64,000 nt of DNA from NCBI GenBank assembly GCA_001796335.1, contig MGMF01000001.1, forward strand, positions 248,001 to 312,000, written 5' to 3'. Each line of letters opens with the position of its first letter. The first letter of the stretch is position 1. Positions 46,489 through 55,293 of the stretch are shown here, in pieces. The stretch comes from Chloroflexi bacterium GWB2_49_20 (GTDB lineage: Bacteria; Chloroflexota; Anaerolineae; Anaerolineales; Villigracilaceae). The notes below the pieces were generated by a model that saw only the letters and a program-made list of their open reading frames with translations, was not told the origin of the DNA and ran no database searches. Position numbers and translations under genes: made by a program.

Positions 46489-46737
46489 TCAGAACTTGCT
46501 CCCCATTCTTGCGGGAAGTTGAAATGTAGCCACGGATCTGGCAGAAAACAACGGTTTGATCTCTCCACCCATGACCTGGTCCAGTTCTGATATTGGGAGC
46601 ATTTGATCGATGTGAGTACGCGTATTGACCGTGGCACCCACAATGCGGACATACTCGCCATGGTCTTCAACAAGATCGACCTTGATCGGTTCGAGCCAGC
46701 GTGGCCCCTTAATTATGCTGCCGGGAGCGATGATCAT
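46489..46737 (-). pseudogene. N-terminal remnant of a SNF2/DEAD-type helicase
   Basis: The first 55 residues ([20 protein letters not shown], then [13 protein letters not shown] and [12 protein letters not shown]) match, in my recollection, the N-terminus of long DUF3883-type SNF2 helicases found in defence loci. The sequence then changes and ends after 82 residues, while such helicases exceed 900. No ATPase motif is present downstream on this strand, so it is a deletion relic. Confidence 0.5.
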
Positions 46738-46879
46738 GCGAATGTGTATCCTTCGATTTCGAAACCCAGTCCCTTTATATGAAGAATTTGTTCAACAATT
46801 AAAAAGAAATATGAGACACAAATGTCATCCTGATTTTATCAGACATCTTTTAGGGGCGAGTGTGCTTATGAAACTCTGA

Positions 46880-47507
46880 TGCAATGATTTCCGCCCTTAG
46901 GCTGTCGTTTATTTTCAACGATTTGATAATGATATAGTAGCATAATTCTGATTAATTGGCGACAAAAACAGAACTATCTGATGACGAATCTATGATTTAT
47001 TATTAAAGTTCCGCATTATCCACCGGTCCTGCACGATGATGGGCTGCCTCGGTATCTTGGTTGGTTTGATTTCATATAATAATCAAAGCTGCCAATTAAA
47101 TTCATAGACCAGAATCAATTTTGTTGACAGGTTCCTTGGCTTTTTTTCCAAAGTTAACCTCACTTTAATTAGTAGAGGGATTTCAGTCATCTTTTTGCCT
47201 GCTTCCTCTTGGATGGTTTACAACACATAAAAAATAAGCATTAGGGTTCTGATGTCAAGTTTCTTCCATATAAGAAGTGTTGATAAATTCGTTAGCTCTA
47301 ACCAGACCGATCATGTACAAAATAACTTGAAGAAAAACGAGAGTGTATCGGTTTATAAAGTTCATACATGGAGAGAAACTCAAAGAAAAAAATATAAATA
47401 TAATGTTTCCCCTAATTGACATGCATCCGGTATTCAAATGAGTTTATAATTTTGGAAATATAATTTTAAAGATAATTCATTTTTAATTTGATTATGGAGG
47501 TCTAGCA
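46880..47507. other. AT-rich gap without recognisable gene
   Basis: 628 bp. One short open stretch at about 47007-47080 (reading KVPHYPPVLHDDGLPRYLGW) may be a relic of a protein gene. Otherwise no repeat, tRNA or convincing ORF is seen apart from the ribosome-binding site of the next gene. Confidence 0.5.
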
Positions 47508-48446
47508 ATGCGAATAGTCCTAATTTGCCAAGCGACATTCGGTGAAAAAGTACTCGAGGGTTTATTGCAGAACTATGAGAAAATAGTAGGGGTTTTTTAT
47601 CCGCCTGATCCACCAGAAAAACCTAGTAAGATTCATTTAATTGCGGAAGAAAGGTCAATCCCTGTTTATCAACCAAAGAAGATGCGGGACCAAGGTGTTT
47701 TCGACTTATATAGTGCACTAAAACCTGACCTCACAGTTATGGCGTTTGTGACTGATATAATTCCAGAGAATTTCCTAACTTTCCCAACTTTTCATACAAT
47801 CCAATTCCATCCTTCACTGCTCCCAAAACACCGGGGTGGTAGTGCTATTCAATGGGCTATCATTCAAGGAGATACAAAAACAGGGATAACAATATTTTGG
47901 CCAGACTCTGGGATAGACACTGGACCTATCTTGCTCCAAAAAGAGATTCCAATTGGTCCAGATGACACAACTGGCTCATTGTACTTTGAAAAGATATTTC
48001 CAATGGGAGTGGATTCTTTACTAGAAGCTGTAAAACTTGTTAGAGAAGGAAATGCCCCAAGAATTCCTCAAAATCATAGTCTTTCAACTTATGAACCCTT
48101 ATGCAAAATAGAAAGTGCGAGAATTGATTGGACAAAACCTGCTAATGTTGTTTATAACCTAATAAGAGGCTGTAATCCTCAACCAGGAGCGGTTTCCTTT
48201 TTTCAAGATAAGCTTTTAAAAATATATGATTGCCGTTTAGAAGCCGAAACCCTTCAAATTTTACCTGGAGAAGTAGGGAATCTAAGAGAGGATAGTTTTA
48301 GCGTCGGATGCAAATTTGGGGCTATTAAAATACTTCGTGTTCAGTTTGAAGGCGAACAAAAAAAGTCTGCAGGAATGTTTGCAGTTTCTGTTGGATTAAA
48401 AAACGGCGACAAGTTAGCTCTGCCAAATTATGAAAGAGTGATTTAA
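47508..48446 (+). CDS. 10-formyltetrahydrofolate hydrolase-like formyltransferase-fold protein
   Basis: A 312-residue protein with an Fmt-type N-terminal formyltransferase fold (HPSLLPKHRGGSAIQWAI with catalytic His, FWPDSGIDTGPILLQ with catalytic Asp) and an Fmt C-terminal OB domain. The His motif lacks the Asn seen in PurN and Fmt (Asn-x-His); the sequence is closer to the hydrolase domain of 10-formyl-THF dehydrogenase (ALDH1L1), which releases formate from formyl-THF. A C1-releasing role in the catabolic island is inferred. GGAGGT precedes the ATG. It could instead formylate another amine. Confidence 0.75.
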   Translation: MRIVLICQATFGEKVLEGLLQNYEKIVGVFYPPDPPEKPSKIHLIAEERSIPVYQPKKMRDQGVFDLYSALKPDLTVMAFVTDIIPENFLTFPTFHTIQFHPSLLPKHRGGSAIQWAIIQGDTKTGITIFWPDSGIDTGPILLQKEIPIGPDDTTGSLYFEKIFPMGVDSLLEAVKLVREGNAPRIPQNHSLSTYEPLCKIESARIDWTKPANVVYNLIRGCNPQPGAVSFFQDKLLKIYDCRLEAETLQILPGEVGNLREDSFSVGCKFGAIKILRVQFEGEQKKSAGMFAVSVGLKNGDKLALPNYERVI

Positions 48447-48770
48447 AAATTTCAAATTTATAGTTATCTATAAGAAATGATATTAAAAGATAAAATTTTT
48501 AATCTTAACTGGACCCGAAAGTGAAATGAATCGCGGGCTTGTTATTTGGATTTTCACAACCACCTTAATTGTTAAGTATTGATTAAATAAATAATCTTTT
48601 TTAAGCAGGAATGCACTCATGCAAGTTCGAAATATGACTTTCATCAATAGATACTAAGACAAATGTTACTAAGTTTAAGTAACAATATCTTATAAAATTT
48701 CACTATGCTGAAATAGTTTCATATATGTGAATTAAAATCATTAAAAGGGGTTCCAAAACACGGTGCCTTA
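48447..48770. other. Regulatory intergenic region before the IclR gene
   Basis: 324 bp. The block 48632-48736 is shared with the region upstream of the ABC transporter (61584-61688), including an identical 13-nt dyad. No gene is seen. Confidence 0.75.
48709..48721. promoter_or_regulatory. Putative IclR operator upstream of the regulator gene
   Basis: TGAAATAGTTTCA, a dyad with 5-bp arms and 3-nt centre, 49 nt before the regulator start. The identical sequence occurs before the ABC operon. Confidence 0.7.
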
Positions 48771-49559
48771 ATGGAAAAAACAAATAAAGTTAACGAGAAT
48801 CATGTGAAATCTGCTATGAGGACTCTGGATATTCTTGAACTATTGGCAGGATATCCTGACGGTTTATCTTTTATGGATATTTCTAATCACTTAAAATTAC
48901 CGGTCAGTAGTTTATATAATCTAATTACAACATTGATTTATCGTGGTTATTTGATTCAAACAAATCGGGGAAGCAAATTGCACCTAGGCTCAAAATTAGC
49001 TCAACTTAATGTTGCTTACCTTGAGAATGTCAACCTAATTCTTTTGGCAGATGTGCAGATGGAGAAGTTGAGGGAAATCACAGGGGAGACTACTAGTCTG
49101 GCTGTTCTACATGGAACCAGGATTGTGATCATTCATAAACGCCCTGGAAAAGGTATCCTCCAGGTGATAAATCCTGTAGGAACACGACTTCATGCTCATT
49201 CGACGGGATCCGGAAAGGTTGTGTTGGCAAATCTGCATGAAAGGGAAATCGATGAATTGTATCCGGATGAGGTTTTACGTGCTTTTTCCCCGAATACAAT
49301 AACGAACAAAATATTATTGAAAGAGGAACTTGCCAAATACCGCAATCAAGGTTATGCCTTCGATAATCAAGAGTCAGAGGAAGGTGTATGGGCTGTTGCG
49401 AGTTGTATCTGGAATCAAGAGGGGCAACCATTTGCTTCCATAAGTATTGTTGCTCCGATTGTTAGAATCAATAATAAAGATACATCAACTTGGTATAAGC
49501 TTTTAAAGGACTCTGCGGATGAGATTAGCGCCCAACTTGGTTATAAAAATAATGGTTAG
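48771..49559 (+). CDS. IclR-family transcriptional regulator
   Basis: A 262-residue protein. The N-terminal winged HTH spans about residues 15-80 (RTLDILELLAGYPDGLSFMD, then LPVSSLYNLITTLIYRGYL), followed by the IclR effector domain with LHAHSTGSGKVVLA and YAFDNQESEEGVWAVASCIW. This family senses small acids or aromatics and binds short dyads. The shared 13-nt dyad indicates autoregulation and control of the ABC importer. Confidence 0.9.
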   Translation: MEKTNKVNENHVKSAMRTLDILELLAGYPDGLSFMDISNHLKLPVSSLYNLITTLIYRGYLIQTNRGSKLHLGSKLAQLNVAYLENVNLILLADVQMEKLREITGETTSLAVLHGTRIVIIHKRPGKGILQVINPVGTRLHAHSTGSGKVVLANLHEREIDELYPDEVLRAFSPNTITNKILLKEELAKYRNQGYAFDNQESEEGVWAVASCIWNQEGQPFASISIVAPIVRINNKDTSTWYKLLKDSADEISAQLGYKNNG

Positions 49560-49862
49560 ATGCAATCGAGAAAAAGATATATGCAGAAAATGGATGTTTA
49601 GTGAATGAATATTCTGCTAGTACCAACAAATAATTGATATTAAAATATTTCTCAACGGACAAATATCGAAATGAATCGTTCACCGAGACATTCACACACT
49701 GCGAGCAATCTCGTGAAAGAGATCCTGGTTGCTGGCGAGTCAAGGATGGAGATTTAGTAACCTCCCTAAATTGAATAGTTCCCAATTAATTCGGATAACA
49801 GGATGATGCTTTAGTGGCGATATGTATTAATCTATAGATTTTTTTCGTAAAAAGGAGTCTTT
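49560..49862. other. Intergenic region before the flavoprotein gene
   Basis: 303 bp. No gene or clear repeat. AAAGGAGT and a GTG start lie at its right end. The 13-nt dyad of the regulator is not present. Confidence 0.55.
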
Positions 49863-51647
49863 GTGAATTTCAAAGAATTAAACTCGATTTCTACTGATGT
49901 GCTTATTTTAGGAGGAGGTGGTGCAGGTATGCGCGCTGCTATTGCCGCTGCACAGCAAGGTGTCCAAGTCATGTTGTTGACCAAGGGGCAAGCAGCTCGT
50001 AGTGGCGCCACCCCAATGGCATGCCCCTCATACCAGGCTGCCTTTGCTATAGAGGATGAACGTGATAGCTCAGAAATCGCCTTTGAGGATACCTGTTTTG
50101 AAGGGCGTTATTTGGGTGATGAAAATCTTGTCCATGCCCTGACACACGAATCAACCGAACGTGCTAATGATATGGCAAATTACGGAATTAAGTTTCGCAA
50201 AAAAGAAAATGGAAATTACTTACAAGTAGTCCATCCAGGGCATTCATTTGAACGTAACTTGGTTATTGTTGGAAACGGCTATGCCATGTCAGCAGGTCTT
50301 CTGCGAGAGGTAAAAAAACATGACAATATCACACTTGCAGAGGATGTAATCGCCACTCGTTTATTGAAGGATAAGGGGAGGATTAGTGGAATTATTGCTC
50401 TCAATATGTGTGAAGGAAAACCTATAGTTGTACAGGCACCAGCTATTATTCTAGCAACTGGCGGTTATCCAGAACTTTGGCGGTGGACGGATACTGAGCC
50501 AGGCCTAACTGGCGAAGGAGCTGTGTTGGCTTTCCAGGCAGGAGCTGATCTAATAGACTTAGAGATGATGCTCTATTATCCAACCGGATTATGCTACCCA
50601 TCTGAGGTTGAAGGTACGTTAGTTCAATATGAGGGTTTGCTGACCGACAAATACTGCGCAGGAGTAATGCTCAACGGGTTGCGAGAGCCATTTCTTCCTC
50701 ATACCGATCGCCTGCCAGTGAGAGATGTGATGATGAAGCTCATGTTTCGTGAGGTAGAAGAGGGGCGTGGAACGCCTCACGGTGGTGTCTATATCGATTT
50801 AAGGCAATCACCGAGATCTCCTGAGGAGATCATGGAGACCTTGAAACGTCTAGATTCTCTTCCTTATAACCAACTCAGTGACCTGGGAATAGACATACTC
50901 AAGGAACCTATCGAGGTTCAGCCGGTTACTCATTACACCTTGGGGGGTGTCCGTATCAATGAGTGGACTGAGACTACTTTGCCTGGTTTATTTGCAGCTG
51001 GTGAAGTTTCCGGTAATGTGCATGGAGCAAACCGTACTAGCGGTAATGCTTTAGCAGAGACTCAGGTTTTTGGTGCTCGAGCTGGGATTCGAGCAGCTGA
51101 ATATTCAAAACAAACAAACCAAGGTAAATTGGATAAAGCGGAAATTAATGAAGAATATCAACGTATAAATCATTTTCTTGATAAAAAAAATCATCCTTTA
51201 CGTCCCATAGAAGCAAAGAGGAGGATTAAGACTGTTATGCACAATGATGTAGGCTATCAACGCAGCGCAGAAGGATTGAAAAAAGCCATTCAAACTCTAC
51301 AATTAATTCGCGCAGAAGAAATCCCGCGTTTACAAGCAGCCTCAAACACCCGTATCTATAATTACGAATGGGAAGAAGCACTAGAAGCAGCGTTTATGGT
51401 GGATTTGGGAGAGATGATTGCTGCATCGGCACTATCAAGAGAAGAGAGCCGTGGTCATCACTGGCGCACTGATTTTCCAAACATGCGTTCAGAGTGGGAA
51501 AAGCATACCATTGTCCGTATAAATTGCAAACATGAATATGTTGTTATGGATGCCCCGGTGGTGCGGTTGAAGGATCGTACAAGAGAACGCCGTGTAGCAG
51601 ATCCTGTACTGTTGAAAGCAGGCGTTCTGAGTGGGTACGAGAAATAG
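49863..51647 (+). CDS. Soluble fumarate-reductase/succinate-dehydrogenase-type flavoprotein
   Basis: A 594-residue FAD enzyme. Residues 14-30 hold the Rossmann GGGGAGMRAAIAAA, and HYTLGGVRI and HGANRTSGNALAETQVFG are the substrate-site and FAD motifs of the SdhA/FrdA/NadB family. Where SdhA has the flavin-attaching His (RSHT), this has RSGAT, so FAD is probably non-covalent. It starts with GTG behind AAAGGAGT. It overlaps or abuts a [2Fe-2S] protein gene. It may reduce or oxidise an unsaturated dicarboxylate or a related acid; the substrate is not known. Confidence 0.85.
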   Translation: MNFKELNSISTDVLILGGGGAGMRAAIAAAQQGVQVMLLTKGQAARSGATPMACPSYQAAFAIEDERDSSEIAFEDTCFEGRYLGDENLVHALTHESTERANDMANYGIKFRKKENGNYLQVVHPGHSFERNLVIVGNGYAMSAGLLREVKKHDNITLAEDVIATRLLKDKGRISGIIALNMCEGKPIVVQAPAIILATGGYPELWRWTDTEPGLTGEGAVLAFQAGADLIDLEMMLYYPTGLCYPSEVEGTLVQYEGLLTDKYCAGVMLNGLREPFLPHTDRLPVRDVMMKLMFREVEEGRGTPHGGVYIDLRQSPRSPEEIMETLKRLDSLPYNQLSDLGIDILKEPIEVQPVTHYTLGGVRINEWTETTLPGLFAAGEVSGNVHGANRTSGNALAETQVFGARAGIRAAEYSKQTNQGKLDKAEINEEYQRINHFLDKKNHPLRPIEAKRRIKTVMHNDVGYQRSAEGLKKAIQTLQLIRAEEIPRLQAASNTRIYNYEWEEALEAAFMVDLGEMIAASALSREESRGHHWRTDFPNMRSEWEKHTIVRINCKHEYVVMDAPVVRLKDRTRERRVADPVLLKAGVLSGYEK

Positions 51648-51654
51648 GACTATT

Positions 51655-52020
51655 ATGTCACACATACTACATCCGACCCCGAGAAATTTTCATGAAATCG
51701 GTGAACCTATTACTGCTGAGATCTTCCGTTTTGACCCTACTAAGGATAGTCAACCGAGGATGCAAACCTATGTCGTACCATATACGCATCGCATGAGTAT
51801 CTTCACCTTGCTCCGTGAGATTTACGAGAATATCGATCCAACCCTGGCTTTTCGCAATCAACAGTGTGGTCGGGGAATCTGTGGAACCTGCCGCTTTCAA
51901 ATTGGGGTGATTGGAAAATCGGTGAAAAGTTGCACCGTTCCTCTCGAGCCAGGAGCACATGTAATTATCATGCCGTTCAAAAAAGAAAAAGTGATCCGAG
52001 ACCTAGTTATAGAATTTTAA
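51655..52020 (+). CDS. Truncated SdhB-like [2Fe-2S] ferredoxin subunit
   Basis: About 121 residues. The plant-type ferredoxin domain has CGRGICGTC and a fourth Cys in SVKSCTVPL, as in the N-terminal domain of SdhB/FrdB. The C-terminal [4Fe-4S]/[3Fe-4S] domain of those proteins is missing; the chain ends at EKVIRDLVIEF. The ATG at 51655 has AGGA upstream; a start at 51631 would overlap the flavoprotein. It is probably the electron-transfer partner of the flavoprotein. Confidence 0.82.
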   Translation: MSHILHPTPRNFHEIGEPITAEIFRFDPTKDSQPRMQTYVVPYTHRMSIFTLLREIYENIDPTLAFRNQQCGRGICGTCRFQIGVIGKSVKSCTVPLEPGAHVIIMPFKKEKVIRDLVIEF

Positions 52021-52331
52021 ATTGCATAACAATGTTGAGGTGTATGTAAACATTAATTCTAGAAGCTCAGTCGTACAGGCGTCCACTCCATTGAGAAAGT
52101 ACATTGTCTCCTGATTTCAGATCCGAACAGCACATTATTCAATGTTTTTAGGTTTTTAAACCAATGGTTTATGTAAAAAGGATTTATATTCGCTGATTAA
52201 ATCTAAATCTCCCCGATTAGTTGATATCGATCCAGAAAGTCTTAAAAAAACCAGCAATATATATTTTTTGATTGAAGGTGAGTTAACCATATGGTACACC
52301 TCAACTGAAATATCTAAAGAGGAATAAAAAT
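52021..52331. other. Intergenic region before the oxidoreductase operon
   Basis: 311 bp. I see no gene and no copy of the regulator dyad. The operon promoter presumably lies here. Confidence 0.55.
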
Positions 52332-52898
52332 ATGATTCAGATACGTTTTCATGGGCTGGGCGGGCAAGGTGTTGTCTCTTCTGCGCACTTGATGGGAAAA
52401 GCAGCAATCATCGGAAAGATGTGGGCTAATTCATTGCCGTTTTTCACAACTTCACAACGCGGAGGTAAAGTATCTGCTTATACCCGCATTGATGTAAATC
52501 CGATAGACCAGCATTGTTATATATATGAACCCGACATTCTAGTCTTATTTCATCCACTCCTTCTTCAAGATAATGACGCAATGAAAGGACTAAAAGTAAA
52601 TAGCAAATTGTTAATCAACACAGCAGGTCAAAGAATATTTATTCCTGATCCCTTTACTCAAGATACTTACTGTCTCGATGCGGATGAAATTTCCCGCTCT
52701 GTACTAGGAATTCCCGTGCCCAGCACAGTTATGGTTGGAGCTCTTCTGCGAATGATAGAAAATATAACTATGGATAATTTAAAGAATGCCGTTGAGCAGA
52801 GCTTTGGGCAAAGGCAAGTGGCAAAAAACATCAAGGCCATTGAAAAGGGCTTTGAATCATGTAAACTACTGGAATTGAAAGGTGAGCGACTAAAATGA
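52332..52898 (+). CDS. 2-oxoacid:ferredoxin oxidoreductase, gamma subunit
   Basis: A 188-residue gamma subunit of a four-subunit POR/VOR-type complex. GLGGQGVVSSAHLMGKAA and the TTSQRGGKVSAYTRI segment are typical. The complex cleaves 2-oxoacids with CoA and ferredoxin to acyl-CoA, CO2 and reduced ferredoxin in the cytoplasm. It is the first gene of the order gamma-delta-alpha-beta, with 4-nt overlaps. GAGG lies upstream of the ATG. Confidence 0.93.
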   Translation: MIQIRFHGLGGQGVVSSAHLMGKAAIIGKMWANSLPFFTTSQRGGKVSAYTRIDVNPIDQHCYIYEPDILVLFHPLLLQDNDAMKGLKVNSKLLINTAGQRIFIPDPFTQDTYCLDADEISRSVLGIPVPSTVMVGALLRMIENITMDNLKNAVEQSFGQRQVAKNIKAIEKGFESCKLLELKGERLK

Positions 52899-53176
52899 AG
52901 GTTGAAAATTGGGAAAATCGAAGACCTATTTCTCCTTGGTTGCCAGCGGTCAATGATCGTAGGTATGTCACAAAAAACCCCTACCATTTTGGTAAACCGA
53001 TTGTGGATATAGACTTGTGTAATGCTTGTGGTATCTGTTGGATTGGATGCCCAGATGGGGCTATTTCGAAGTTTGATGATTATATAGTTATTGATTATGA
53101 AAACTGCCGCGGATGTGGAGTGTGTGTGCAGCAGTGCGCGCGAAATGTCATTAAGCTGGTGCAGGAGGATGAATGA
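52895..53176 (+). CDS. 2-oxoacid:ferredoxin oxidoreductase, delta (ferredoxin) subunit
   Basis: A 93-residue protein with two [4Fe-4S] motifs: CNACGICWIGCPDG and CRGCGVCVQQCARN. The second lacks the usual Pro after the fourth Cys. It relays electrons to external ferredoxin. ATGA overlaps with the gamma stop. Confidence 0.93.
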   Translation: MKVENWENRRPISPWLPAVNDRRYVTKNPYHFGKPIVDIDLCNACGICWIGCPDGAISKFDDYIVIDYENCRGCGVCVQQCARNVIKLVQEDE

Positions 53177-54378
53177 ACTTAGCTTACATTTCTGGCTGTG
53201 AGGCTGTTTCTATTGCTGTCAAGCTTGCCAGAGTTGATGTGGTTTCAGCATATCCTATAACTCCTCAAACATCTATCGTGGAGGGTATTGCAAAAAGCAT
53301 TGCTGATGGTGAACTTCAGGCGCAGATGGTTCACGTGGAAGGTGAGCACAGTGCGATGTCCGCTTGTGTTGGTGCTGCTTGCGTCGGGGCGCGGACCTTC
53401 ACAGCGACTAGCGGGCAAGGGTTGGCTTTCATGCAAGAACCCGTTTTCTGGACAGCAGGGCTTAGGTTACCGATCGTGATGGCAGTGACTAACCGTTCTT
53501 TGTTGGGTCCCAATACCATTTTTTGCGACCATCAAGATACATTATCTCAGCGTGACTCCGGGTGGTTGCAGTTATATGTTGAGAATTGTCAGGAGGCATT
53601 AGATAGTATCCTTATTGCATATCAATTGGCTGAGTTACCGCAAGTGCAACTTCCAATCATGGTCTGCCTTGATGGCTTTTTCCTTTCGCATATTTACGAG
53701 CCGGTTGCCATCCCGAACCAGGAGGTTGTCGATGCTTTCCTACCCAAACAATTGGCAAAAAATGCATTACTCAATCCAAAGGATCCTAAACTTCTCAATG
53801 TTCTCGCACCTCCAGAATATTACACCGAATTTGAATATGATAAACATATCAGTATGAAAGGGGCTGAGAATCTTTTGACTGCATCTTTTGCCTCGTTTGC
53901 AGAATCATTTGGACGTAATTATTCCAACCTGGAGGCTGATTACCTTGATGGAGCAGAAATCGTCTTGTTATGTATGGGGACAATGGCTGGAACGGCGCGA
54001 TCTGTTGTCAAAGAGCTCCGTGCACAAGGCCTACCCATAGGACTTATCAAAGTTAAAACTTTTCGTCCTTTTCCGGTGGAGGTACTTGCAGAGATGCTTT
54101 CTGGGAAAAAAGCTATTGGCGTTCTGGATCGAAATATATCCTTTGGCTCCAGCGGAGCATTATTCCAGGAAGTTCTTAGAAGCATAAACATGTTGGAAAC
54201 ACGGCCACATATTATTGATTTTATAGTTGGGCTGGGAGGTAGGGATGTTAGTTATTATACGATACGCGAAGCGGTTAAGTTGCTCGAGGTGGCTATAAAA
54301 GAAGGAACAGTACAAAAAAATCTGGTTTGGCTGGATATTAGATTAGATCTTATCCAGACTTGGGGACTGGAGATTTAA
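53173..54378 (+). CDS. 2-oxoacid:ferredoxin oxidoreductase, alpha subunit
   Basis: A 401-residue alpha subunit. SAYPITPQTSIVEGIAKSIA at the N-terminus and HVEGEHSAMSACVGAACVGA hold the pyrimidine-side elements of the ThDP site. The C-terminal transketolase-like domain has VGLGGRDV. It overlaps the delta stop by 4 nt and abuts the beta start. Which 2-oxoacid is used cannot be told from sequence. Confidence 0.93.
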   Translation: MNLAYISGCEAVSIAVKLARVDVVSAYPITPQTSIVEGIAKSIADGELQAQMVHVEGEHSAMSACVGAACVGARTFTATSGQGLAFMQEPVFWTAGLRLPIVMAVTNRSLLGPNTIFCDHQDTLSQRDSGWLQLYVENCQEALDSILIAYQLAELPQVQLPIMVCLDGFFLSHIYEPVAIPNQEVVDAFLPKQLAKNALLNPKDPKLLNVLAPPEYYTEFEYDKHISMKGAENLLTASFASFAESFGRNYSNLEADYLDGAEIVLLCMGTMAGTARSVVKELRAQGLPIGLIKVKTFRPFPVEVLAEMLSGKKAIGVLDRNISFGSSGALFQEVLRSINMLETRPHIIDFIVGLGGRDVSYYTIREAVKLLEVAIKEGTVQKNLVWLDIRLDLIQTWGLEI

Positions 54379-55281
54379 ATGCCAATATCTATAAAGACCT
54401 TAACTAATGAAGAATTAATGGCACCCGGTCGCACTGGTTGTCCAGGTTGTGCAGCGATGCTAGTCGCTCGCTTGGCTCTGAAGGTGCTAGGTAGACAGAC
54501 GATCATGGTAAGTGCAACGGGGTGTGTAATTTCCAACATAACCCACGCGGGAGGACCAAGCATTCCTTTTATCCATAGTCTGCTTCCGGGTTCGGGTTCC
54601 CTTATCTCGGGGATTGATGCAGGATTGAAGGCTCTTGGTAAACGTAATGGGATCAATCTCATGGTCCTGGCAGGTGATGGTGGTACAGCAGATATTGGAT
54701 TTCAAGCATTGTCCGGAGCTGTAGAACGCGGTCATAAATTCCTCTACATCTGCTACGATAACGAGGGTTATATGAACACTGGAGGGCAGAGATCGGGAAC
54801 TACTCCTTATGGGTCAAGTACCAGCACAACACCTACCAATATGTCGGTTGGCAAACATTCAAGTGTAAAGAATCGAAAAAACATGGTCCTTATTATGGCT
54901 GCCCATCACATACCTTTTGCAGCAACAGCTTCGATTGCCTATCCACAGGATATGCTTCGCAAAATCGAGAAGGCTGTTCAAATTGAAGGCCCAAGTTATA
55001 TCCATGTTCTCGCACCATGCAATTATCGCTGGGGATTCCCCGAGGATCAGAGTATCAACTTGGCAAAGCTTGCAGTTGAAACCCGTATTGCCCCACTTGT
55101 GGAAGTAGAGCATGGTAGGAAGTACACACTGCAAATGTCCAACCGCCTCAAACGCCCTGTACAAGAATATTTGTCTACCCAAAAACGCTATCGACATCTA
55201 TCTGATGAAAATATCGCTGAAATTCAGCAGGCAGTGGATGAAAATTGGGAATACTTGGAACAACTGGCAAATATTGGCTAA
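54379..55281 (+). CDS. 2-oxoacid:ferredoxin oxidoreductase, beta (ThDP) subunit
   Basis: A 300-residue subunit with a cluster-ligand Cys pair in GCPGCAAM and a ThDP-binding GDGGTADIGFQ...CYDNEGYMNTGGQRSG. It completes the four-subunit complex. It is directly followed (12 nt) by the acyl-CoA synthetase genes, which points to a linear 2-oxoacid to acid plus ATP route. Confidence 0.94.
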   Translation: MPISIKTLTNEELMAPGRTGCPGCAAMLVARLALKVLGRQTIMVSATGCVISNITHAGGPSIPFIHSLLPGSGSLISGIDAGLKALGKRNGINLMVLAGDGGTADIGFQALSGAVERGHKFLYICYDNEGYMNTGGQRSGTTPYGSSTSTTPTNMSVGKHSSVKNRKNMVLIMAAHHIPFAATASIAYPQDMLRKIEKAVQIEGPSYIHVLAPCNYRWGFPEDQSINLAKLAVETRIAPLVEVEHGRKYTLQMSNRLKRPVQEYLSTQKRYRHLSDENIAEIQQAVDENWEYLEQLANIG

Positions 55282-55293
55282 CCGGAAAAGCAT

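Noticed and set aside
46625-46879. Plus-strand ORF of 84 codons
   Set aside because: It lies mostly antisense to the helicase remnant, whose minus-strand translation resembles a known protein.
49863-52020. Succinate dehydrogenase or L-aspartate oxidase
   Set aside because: No membrane anchor, no complete iron-sulfur subunit, no covalent-flavin His, and no NAD biosynthesis genes nearby; only the superfamily can be called.
52332-55281. Naming the oxidoreductase as pyruvate specific
   Set aside because: Subunit order fits pyruvate enzymes, but the same layout serves 2-oxoisovalerate and other 2-oxoacids; specificity cannot be read from sequence.
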